Source: an uncultured Oscillospiraceae bacterium (GTDB lineage Bacteria; Bacillota; Clostridia; UBA1381). Taken from it: DNA of 6,437 nt. The position numbers and the translations under genes are program-made. The stretch lies in the NCBI GenBank assembly GCA_946531785.1, contig CAMNAT010000133.1:1-6437 (forward strand), written 5' to 3'. Numbering within the stretch: the first letter of the stretch is position 1; the number at the start of each line of letters is the position of its first letter. This document shows, one piece after another, positions 1 through 4,698 of the stretch. Under the pieces are notes generated by a model. That model had not been told where the DNA came from, made no database searches, and saw only the letters and a program-made list of their open reading frames with translations.

Positions 1-174
1 GGACACTATAATATGGATATCCCCGAGGCGATAGAGTGCGCTGAGCTGATAAAGGCAAAGCATACCGTTCCGATCCATATGTCGCCGGGTGAGCTGTTCA
101 ATGAGGAAAGAGCAGCGCAGTTTGTAACTCCGTCAGCGCTTGTGATCAGAGCCGGAGAGAGCATAGGTCTGTGA
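1..174 (+). CDS. MBL-fold metallo-hydrolase, C-terminal fragment (partial)
   Basis: The reading frame is open from the left edge and ends at TGA 172-174, giving the last 57 residues of a protein whose start lies outside the window. The tail contains GHYNMDIPEAIECAELI followed by KAKHTVPIHMSPGELF. This resembles the C-terminus of small metallo-beta-lactamase-fold hydrolases (UlaG/UPF0173-like), in which an N-M-D/T-x-x-E-A helix precedes a late metal-ligand histidine; here that would be H26 of the fragment, in PIH. Family knowledge: these are cytoplasmic two-metal hydrolases with mostly unknown substrates. A strong terminator begins 6 bases after the stop, so this is the last gene of its transcription unit. 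The fold call is from recognition of the tail only; the substrate cannot be given. Confidence 0.72.
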   Translation, partial: GHYNMDIPEAIECAELIKAKHTVPIHMSPGELFNEERAAQFVTPSALVIRAGESIGL

Positions 175-180
175 AATTTG

Positions 181-218
181 AATACGCACAATATTTTGCA
201 AATATTGTGCGTATTTTT
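181..218 (+). terminator. Rho-independent terminator after the MBL hydrolase gene
   Basis: AATACGCACAATATTT (181-196) pairs perfectly with AAATATTGTGCGTATT (200-215) around a 3-base TGC loop, making a 16-bp stem that runs into TTTTT (214-218). It lies 6 bases after the stop codon at 174 and upstream of the next promoter, so it insulates the two transcription units. The left arm begins with only AATA, so it would work much less well as a terminator for the opposite strand. Confidence 0.9.
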
Positions 219-232
219 GCGCTGCAAAAAAC

Positions 233-254
233 TTTTTAATATATTTTTAATATA
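233..254 (+). repeat. 11-bp perfect tandem repeat upstream of the -35 box (UP-element-like)
   Basis: TTTTTAATATA occurs twice back to back (233-243 and 244-254), ending 4 bases before the -35 hexamer at 259. A related 9-mer, ACTTTTTAA, occurs at 231-239 and again at 262-270, 31 bases apart. The 11-bp period is about one helical turn, so the A/T tracts face the same side of the DNA, as in an UP element bound by the RNA polymerase alpha subunit. The repeat is seen directly; its function is inferred. It could instead be a small operator or simple AT-rich intergenic DNA. Confidence 0.5.
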
Positions 255-258
255 TTGC

Positions 259-287
259 TTGACTTTTTAAAGCACCGCATATATAAT
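259..287 (+). promoter_or_regulatory. Sigma-A promoter of the acyl-CoA ligase/amidohydrolase operon
   Basis: TTGACT (259-264) and TATAAT (282-287) are separated by 17 bases. This is one mismatch from the full consensus, with optimal spacing. Transcription should start near 293-296, leaving a leader of about 25 bases that contains the GGAGG at 306-310. Because the -10 box covers the ATG at 286-288, that ATG cannot be on the transcript from this promoter. Confidence 0.85.
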
Positions 288-305
288 GGTGAAAAATACC
301 GGAAT

Positions 306-310
306 GGAGG
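306..310 (+). promoter_or_regulatory. Ribosome binding site that decides the acyl-CoA ligase start
   Basis: GGAGG at 306-310, within TGGAGGT, lies 8 bases before ATG 319. The other in-frame ATGs do not fit: 286 is inside the -10 box and 304 directly abuts the GGAGG. The start is therefore placed at 319. Confidence 0.85.
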
Positions 311-318
311 TAACAGAC

Positions 319-2166
319 ATGGCTGAGACAAAAAAGCAGAGGTTTGACCGTATAGCGGCAAACCGCAAGGATAAGATCAAGGAAGTTTTGCGGCTTTTGG
401 AGAACTGCTCCAACAGGTCGAATTATGAATACAGTGCAGATGAAGTTGAGTCTATTTTTGACGAGATCGAGGCGGCGGTAGCGGAAGCAAAGTCGAAGTT
501 TTCATCAGATACAAACAAAAAAAGACTGGATATGTTCAAAAAGTCGTTCGAGGAGGAGTACACATGGCTCCATGGCTTTATGCGTAATGTTGACAGGTTT
601 TCAAACCGCGAGGCGCTTTTTGAGCCGGAGAGCGGTACGCGCTGGTCGTATTCGGAGCTGAACGATGACGCGAACAAATTCGCTAATGCAGTTCTTGCAA
701 CCGGCGCGGGGAAGGGCAGCGTTGTTATGTTCCAGCTGCTCAACTGTCCGGAGTTTGTGTTCGCGTATCTCGCGTGCCACAAGACCGGCATGGTGAGCTG
801 CCCTATCAATTTCCGCCTTTCATCGGGCGAGATCGCAGATACCATAGATGACAGCTGTCCGGCTATATTTATATATGAGGCGATCAACAAAAAGGCGGTC
901 GCGAAGGCTCTGACTATAGTGAAGCATAAGCCTAAGATGGTGATTATGATAGACGATAAAAACGGCGAGGAGCCGATAGAGGGAACGATGCTCTATTCCG
1001 AGTTTGTATCGGGAGCATCAAAGACCGATCCCGTTCTGCCGTGGGGAATGTCGATATATGATGAAACGACAAGACTTTATACCTCCGGCACCACAGGCAA
1101 GCCCAAGGGCGTGTGCATAACGAGCATAAACGAGGTGCTGTCCGCGCATGATGTTATGATACATTTCCCGTTCTCGTCGCTGGATAAGTCTATGAACACA
1201 ACTCCTTGGTTCCACCGCGGCGGCTTGCACTCGGGCGGACTTGCGCCGACGCTTTATGCCGGCGGCTCAGTGACGATAATGAGAAAATTCGATGCGGTCG
1301 CAACTCTCCGCTATATCGAGGAATACAAGCTGACCTTTATAATCGGCGTGCCGAACGTGCTTGCGATCCTCGCATTCGAGCAGGAGCGCAACGCGTATGA
1401 TCTCAGCTCGCTGCGCGGCATAGTAACGATGGGCAGCCCGCTTGAGCGCGCGGCATGCATAAGGTATCAGCAGGTGCTGACACCTAATATCTTTAACGGC
1501 TATGGCACCACCGAGACATTCTGGAACACATTCCTTCGTCCGTCTGATCTTCCGGCGATGGCAGGCTCCGCGGGAAGCTCCTGCACGGATGATGATGTCC
1601 GCGTCGTAAAGGTGTTTGATGATCGCCGCGCCGAGCCGGACGAGCTTGCCGCTCAGAACGGCAGAGAGGTCGGCGAGGTTATTATAAAATCACATGCCAA
1701 GTCGGCATATTTCTACTATAATAATGAGGGCGAGACCGAGCGCAAGTTCCACAGCGGATTTTTATATACAAACGACCTCGGCACATGGGACAAGGGCAGA
1801 TTTGTAAGCATTGTCGGACGAAAGGATGATATGATCATCTCCGGCGGCGAGAATATATACCCGACTCAGGTCGAGGAGGTACTTAATACGCATCCGAAGG
1901 TAGAGGACTGCATCGTTACCGCTGCGCCCGACCGTGTCCGCGGCGAGATAGTGACCGCGTATATAATCAAGGCGGATCCGTCCGTCACCGCTGCTGAGCT
2001 TGACGAATACTGCAAGGCGAGCAGCATGATCTCAAATTACAAGCGCCCGCGGTATTACCGGTTCGTCGCATCCGTTCCGCTTAACGCAACGGGCAAGAAG
2101 CTTCATTACAAGATGAAGGAAATGGCAAAGAATGATCTGATAAACGGCTTGCTTATACGCGTCTGA
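319..2166 (+). CDS. AMP-binding acyl-CoA synthetase/ligase with helical N-terminal extension
   Basis: An adenylate-forming enzyme of the ANL superfamily. These activate a carboxylic acid with ATP to an acyl-AMP and then transfer it to CoA in the cytoplasm. The protein has 615 residues from ATG 319. Visible motifs in order: the P-loop YTSGTTGKPKG (254-264), WFHRGG (297-302, substrate-side motif), GYGTTET (394-400), the ribose-binding Asp in YTNDLG (D486), GRKDD with hinge-region R501, SGGENIYPTQVEE (508-520), and the C-terminal catalytic lysine K593 in PLNATGKK. All key residues are present, so it should be active. Residues 1-85 lie before the ligase domain proper, which begins around 86-110. 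They are charged and helix-prone, and contain NCSNRSNYEYSADEVESIF (29-47), not part of the usual ligase fold. Family members are commonly 500-560 residues, so this one is long. It is the first gene of a two-gene operon with the amidohydrolase 3 bases downstream. The acid substrate (fatty, aromatic or other) cannot be assigned. Confidence 0.9.
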   Translation: MAETKKQRFDRIAANRKDKIKEVLRLLENCSNRSNYEYSADEVESIFDEIEAAVAEAKSKFSSDTNKKRLDMFKKSFEEEYTWLHGFMRNVDRFSNREALFEPESGTRWSYSELNDDANKFANAVLATGAGKGSVVMFQLLNCPEFVFAYLACHKTGMVSCPINFRLSSGEIADTIDDSCPAIFIYEAINKKAVAKALTIVKHKPKMVIMIDDKNGEEPIEGTMLYSEFVSGASKTDPVLPWGMSIYDETTRLYTSGTTGKPKGVCITSINEVLSAHDVMIHFPFSSLDKSMNTTPWFHRGGLHSGGLAPTLYAGGSVTIMRKFDAVATLRYIEEYKLTFIIGVPNVLAILAFEQERNAYDLSSLRGIVTMGSPLERAACIRYQQVLTPNIFNGYGTTETFWNTFLRPSDLPAMAGSAGSSCTDDDVRVVKVFDDRRAEPDELAAQNGREVGEVIIKSHAKSAYFYYNNEGETERKFHSGFLYTNDLGTWDKGRFVSIVGRKDDMIISGGENIYPTQVEEVLNTHPKVEDCIVTAAPDRVRGEIVTAYIIKADPSVTAAELDEYCKASSMISNYKRPRYYRFVASVPLNATGKKLHYKMKEMAKNDLINGLLIRV

Positions 2167-2169
2167 TCT

Positions 2170-2955
2170 ATGAAGATAATAGATTTTCATACGCATGTAT
2201 ACCCTGACAGCATAGCAGAAAGGGGCAGCAAAAGTATAAGTGATTTTTACGGGATACCGCATAGCTGCATAGGCAGCGTCAATGTTCTGGCGGAGCGGAG
2301 CGGCGCTGCGGGGATCTCGCGTTCGCTGCTCCTGCCTGTGGCACTGAAGGCGGAAAGTGTGCGGCATATAAACGACTTTACGGCGCAGGCGGCAAAGAGC
2401 CGCGCGGAGTTTTGCGGCTTTGGCACGATCCATGCCGATATGCATGATATGCTCGGAGAGGCCGAAAGGATATGCGGGCTTGGGCTAAAGGGGATCAAAC
2501 TTCATCCTGACATACAGGGATTTCCGGTCGATGACAAAAGGCTGTACCCCTTGTATGATGCTGTCGCCGGGCATATGCCGGTGCTCGTCCATTGCGGTGA
2601 TCCCCGATATGATCATTCGAGGCCGGAAAGGCTCAGAAGGGTGCTTGACGATTTTCCGAAGCTTCAGGTCGTGGGAGCGCATCTTGGCGGCTGGTCCATG
2701 TTTGAAAAAGCCTTTGAGTATCTTCACGATACGGACTGCTGCTTTGATATTTCAAGCTGCATAATGTTTTTGGGTATGAAGGAAACCGCTCGCTATATAG
2801 ATCGTTACGGCGCCGACAGGATATTGTTCGGAACAGATTTTCCGCTCTGGGATCCGGTGACCGAGGTTGAGAGATTTATGTCTCTAAAGCTCAGCAGCGG
2901 GGAAACGGAAAAGATCGCATATAAAAACGCGGAAAGATTTTTGGGATCGGAATGA
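2170..2955 (+). CDS. Amidohydrolase family protein (amidohydrolase_2/PF04909 type)
   Basis: A 261-residue TIM-barrel metal-dependent hydrolase. Residues expected to bind metal and substrate are visible: HTH (H7, H9) on strand 1, GIKLHPD with K110 and H112, VLVHCGD with H141, AHLGGW with H171, and FGTDFP with D223. This order matches PF04909, the group that includes ACMSD, gamma-resorcylate decarboxylase and pyrone dicarboxylate lactonase, so hydrolysis or non-oxidative decarboxylation is possible. The start ATG 2170 places HxH at the very N-terminus, as is usual for the family. It lies 3 bases after the stop of the acyl-CoA ligase gene, and no clear Shine-Dalgarno is seen, so translation is probably coupled to the upstream gene. 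There is no signal peptide; it should be cytoplasmic. Co-transcription suggests it acts on a precursor or product of the ligase reaction, but the compound is unknown. It ends 1 base before a strong terminator. Confidence 0.85.
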   Translation: MKIIDFHTHVYPDSIAERGSKSISDFYGIPHSCIGSVNVLAERSGAAGISRSLLLPVALKAESVRHINDFTAQAAKSRAEFCGFGTIHADMHDMLGEAERICGLGLKGIKLHPDIQGFPVDDKRLYPLYDAVAGHMPVLVHCGDPRYDHSRPERLRRVLDDFPKLQVVGAHLGGWSMFEKAFEYLHDTDCCFDISSCIMFLGMKETARYIDRYGADRILFGTDFPLWDPVTEVERFMSLKLSSGETEKIAYKNAERFLGSE

Positions 2956-2986
2956 TAGAAAAAAGCGCCTTCGGCGCTTTTTTCTA
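2956..2986. terminator. Bidirectional Rho-independent terminator between convergent genes
   Basis: TAGAAAAAAGCGCC (2956-2969) and GGCGCTTTTTTCTA (2973-2986) are perfect 14-bp reverse complements around a TTC loop. The GC core is flanked by six A on the left and six T on the right, so each strand gives a GC hairpin followed by a U-tract. It starts right after the amidohydrolase stop (2953-2955) and lies 10 bases beyond the stop codon of the minus-strand PurF-like gene, so it serves both transcription units. Confidence 0.93.
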
Positions 2987-2996
2987 TATACAGTGT

Positions 2997-4406
2997 TTAT
3001 TCTTTTCCGCTCCAGCAGTATGTGCAGAGCTTTTCGGGATCTATCTCGACTGAGTCCAGAAGGTCATCAAGTCTGTGATAGCTGAGTGATGTAAAGTGCA
3101 GCTGCTCGCAGATCTTATCCACCATCATTTTGTACTTTTCGCCGTCAGGGTCGGTGTACTCTCTCAGTGTATCGTCGTCCGGATCGCAGCCCTCAAGCTC
3201 CTTGATAACTCGTCTTGTTATCAGCTCCATTTCCGATGATGTGCGTGAGAAGTTCAGATATTTACAGCCGAACACGAGCGGGGGACAAGCCGAGCGTATG
3301 TGTACCTCTTTGGCACCGCTCTCATAGAGGAATTCGGTCGTCTCACGCATCTGCGTGCCTCGCACGATGGAGTCGTCTATGAGCATAAGGCTCTTGCCAT
3401 CGATAAGGTCATGTATCGGTATGAGCTTCATTTTTGCAATCAGGTTACGCTTGTTCTGATGTGTCGGCATGAACGATCTTGGCCATGTCGGCGTATATTT
3501 AACGAACGGTCTTGAAAATTCAACGCCCGATTCGTTTGAGTAGCCTATCGCGTGAGCTGTGCCGGAATCCGGAACGCCTGCAACAAGGTCCGGCTTTACC
3601 GTATCGCGCCGTGCAAGATGCTTTCCGCAGTTATAGCGCATCCTCTCAACGCTTATGCCCTCATAGGAGGATGAAGGATATCCATAGTATACCCAGAGGA
3701 AGGTGCATATCCTCATCTTGTCACCGGGCGCAACAAGGGTTTTCACTCCCTCAGCGGTCATTACCGCGATCTCGCCGGGACCAAGCTCTCTTAACTCTTT
3801 ATAGCCGAGGTTGAGATAAGCAAAGCTTTCAAAGCTTGCGCAGAAGCCGTCCTCCTTCTGACCTATGCATATCGGTGTTCTTCCCAGCATATCACGCGCA
3901 CAGTAGATTCCCTTGGGGGTAAGTATGAGCATGCTCATGGAGCCTTCAATAAGCTCCTGCGCGTATCTGATACCGTCTATAAAATTCTCTTTAAGGTTTA
4001 TGATCGCCGCGACAAGTTCCGTCTGGTTGATCTCGCCGTTTTGCATCTCGAAAAAGTGAGTTGAGCCTTGTGAAAGGATCTTTTCAGATATCTCCTTGCT
4101 GTTATTGATCTTGCCGACAGTCACTATTGCGAACGAGCCGTGATGCGAGCGCATGAGTATGGGCTGAGCCTCGTAATCGGAAATACACCCGATACCCAGC
4201 TCGCCGTGCATGCTGTTTGATTCCTTTGTGAATTTTGTTCTGAAAGGGGAATTCTCAATGTTGTGTATAGCGCGGTCAAAGCCGTTTTCCTTATCGTACA
4301 CAGCCATACCTGCGCGCCTTGTTCCTAAATGCGAGTGATAATCCACTCCGAAAAATAAATCAAAAACACAATCATCCTTTGATGCAGCGCCGAAAAATCC
4401 GCCCAT
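2997..4406 (-). CDS. PurF-family amidophosphoribosyltransferase homologue with degenerate glutaminase site
   Basis: A 469-residue protein with the two-domain layout of glutamine PRPP amidotransferase, the first enzyme of purine synthesis (PRPP to phosphoribosylamine). The C-terminal phosphoribosyltransferase domain is well kept: GVPDSGTAHAIGYSNESG (277-294), RSFMPT (310-315) and the PRPP loop IDDSIVRGT (343-351). Four cysteines match the [4Fe-4S] ligands of the Bacillus-type enzyme: C234 (ICTFLW), C381 (FGCKYL), and C461/C464 (CTYC). The N-terminal domain still has the class II amidotransferase outline (EAQP 79-82) but begins MGGFFG where the active family has a catalytic Cys (MCGI-F/V-G). 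The RYPT/RYST glutamine-binding segment is absent after GIG (71-73), the HNG oxyanion motif reads TVG (96-98), and SD[ST]E reads NQTE (127-130). Start ATG 4406-4404 has GGAGGG 6 bases upstream, so the Cys is not lost to a wrong start. It is monocistronic and outside any pur operon. It may be a paralogue with a changed or ammonia-dependent reaction; for that reason no symbol is given. Confidence 0.88.
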   Translation of the reverse strand: MGGFFGAASKDDCVFDLFFGVDYHSHLGTRRAGMAVYDKENGFDRAIHNIENSPFRTKFTKESNSMHGELGIGCISDYEAQPILMRSHHGSFAIVTVGKINNSKEISEKILSQGSTHFFEMQNGEINQTELVAAIINLKENFIDGIRYAQELIEGSMSMLILTPKGIYCARDMLGRTPICIGQKEDGFCASFESFAYLNLGYKELRELGPGEIAVMTAEGVKTLVAPGDKMRICTFLWVYYGYPSSSYEGISVERMRYNCGKHLARRDTVKPDLVAGVPDSGTAHAIGYSNESGVEFSRPFVKYTPTWPRSFMPTHQNKRNLIAKMKLIPIHDLIDGKSLMLIDDSIVRGTQMRETTEFLYESGAKEVHIRSACPPLVFGCKYLNFSRTSSEMELITRRVIKELEGCDPDDDTLREYTDPDGEKYKMMVDKICEQLHFTSLSYHRLDDLLDSVEIDPEKLCTYCWSGKE

Positions 4407-4412
4407 GTGTAT

Positions 4413-4418
4413 CCCTCC
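4413..4418 (-). promoter_or_regulatory. Ribosome binding site of the PurF-like gene
   Basis: CCCTCC on the plus strand reads GGAGGG on the minus strand, 6 bases before ATG 4406-4404. It fixes the start codon and therefore the MGGFFG N-terminus, ruling out an unseen N-terminal cysteine or propeptide in this frame. Confidence 0.85.
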
Positions 4419-4440
4419 GGAATTTAATTTTGGTAATCAC

Positions 4441-4469
4441 AGTATATCATAGATCAGTAAAAAAATCAA
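4441..4469 (-). promoter_or_regulatory. Sigma-A promoter of the PurF-like gene
   Basis: On the minus strand TTGATT (4469-4464) and TATACT (4446-4441) are 17 bases apart. Transcription would start near 4434, giving a leader of about 28 bases before the ATG at 4406. That is too short for a purine riboswitch, and no PurR-box-like motif was recognised around it. Confidence 0.75.
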
Positions 4470-4580
4470 TAAATTTTTGGATCACGGCGCAGATATCGGT
4501 GCGATGAATAGAATATGTGTTATGTGTAATATTATTAATAATGCATAATGTATAATAAAAAGAGGAAAAAGTCGGAAATC

Positions 4581-4605
4581 TCTGTTAAATATTTGTCAGA
4601 CTGAC
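4581..4605. repeat. Overlapping inverted repeats just upstream of the adhE -35 box
   Basis: TCTGTTAAATATTTGTCAGA (4581-4600) is an imperfect palindrome, 16 of 20 positions symmetric. Its right arm is shared with a second, perfect 11-base palindrome GTCAGACTGAC (4595-4605). They end 3 bases before the -35 hexamer, a usual place for an activator or repressor to bind. The left half CTGTTAA is one base from a Rex half-site (TTGTTAA), but the right half is not a good match. The symmetry is seen directly; the bound protein is unknown. Confidence 0.45.
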
Positions 4606-4607
4606 TA

Positions 4608-4625
4608 TTGACATTTGCTTAACAA
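4608..4625. promoter_or_regulatory. Candidate Rex-like operator overlapping the adhE -35 box
   Basis: TTGACATTTGCTTAACAA has the 18-bp layout of the Firmicutes Rex site (TTGTTAA, 4 bases, TTAACAA). The right half is a perfect match and the left half matches at 4 of 7 positions, partly because it also has to serve as the -35 hexamer. Rex represses adhE genes in several Clostridia when NADH is low (family knowledge). That Rex acts here is inference. Confidence 0.4.
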
Positions 4626-4636
4626 AGTGATATAAT
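4608..4636 (+). promoter_or_regulatory. Consensus sigma-A promoter of adhE
   Basis: TTGACA (4608-4613) and TATAAT (4631-4636) are 17 bases apart: both hexamers match the sigma-A consensus exactly with ideal spacing. Transcription should start near 4643, leaving a leader of about 56 bases to the GTG at 4699. A promoter this strong ahead of a fermentation gene normally needs repression, which agrees with the inverted repeats that surround it. Confidence 0.88.
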
Positions 4637-4638
4637 AA

Positions 4639-4664
4639 TATCAAGATTGATAAAAAAATATCAA
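4639..4664. promoter_or_regulatory. Alternating TATCAA/TTGATA inverted repeats at the adhE transcription start
   Basis: TATCAA (4639-4644), TTGATA (4647-4652) and TATCAA (4659-4664) form two overlapping inverted repeats, with a 2-base and a 6-base (all A) spacer. The second pair, 4647-4664, is 18 bp long and matches the Rex layout at about 11 of 14 half-site positions. It lies over or just after the predicted start site, where a bound repressor would block RNA polymerase. Its centre is 39 bp from that of the candidate site at 4608-4625. It could instead bind another regulator. Confidence 0.4.
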
Positions 4665-4686
4665 TTAACCTTTATTTTAAAGAAAG

Positions 4687-4692
4687 AAGGGG
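4687..4692 (+). promoter_or_regulatory. Ribosome binding site supporting the GTG start of adhE
   Basis: AAGGGG (4687-4692, within AGAAAGAAGGGG) lies 6 bases before GTG 4699. No ATG is available near here in this frame; the next in-frame GTG (4714) is 21 bases away, too far, and would cut residues off the N-terminus. Confidence 0.8.
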
Positions 4693-4698
4693 TCTATA

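Larger units (their letters stand above)
4407..4698. other. Divergent AT-rich intergenic region between the PurF-like gene and adhE
   Basis: These 292 bases hold two back-to-back promoters (4469-4441 on minus, 4608-4636 on plus), two ribosome binding sites, and the inverted repeats at 4581-4605, 4608-4625 and 4639-4664. The middle part, about 4470-4580, is AT-rich with a 12-base palindrome ATTATTAATAAT (4531-4542), and shows no gene, terminator or structured RNA that I can support. Confidence 0.7.

Noticed and set aside
181..218. Long perfect palindrome as a possible mobile-element end or repeat unit
   Set aside because: It is a single copy in the window, sits directly after a stop codon and runs into a T-tract, which is fully explained by an intrinsic terminator.
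423..890. 155-codon minus-strand frame inside the acyl-CoA ligase gene
   Set aside because: It overlaps a well-supported coding region on the other strand and has serine-rich, low-information content typical of antisense shadows.
2032..2445. 137-codon minus-strand frame across the ligase/amidohydrolase junction
   Set aside because: It is antisense to two genes with clear conserved motifs and has no ribosome binding site or family resemblance.
4407..4440. Possible purine riboswitch or PurR box in the PurF-like leader
   Set aside because: The leader is only about 28 bases from the predicted start site, too short for an aptamer, and no PurR-type motif was recognised.
4504..4548. Short plus-strand reading frame encoding MNRICVMCNIINNA upstream of adhE
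   Set aside because: It has no ribosome binding site, lies upstream of the predicted adhE transcription start, and is too short to support; probably chance in AT-rich DNA.
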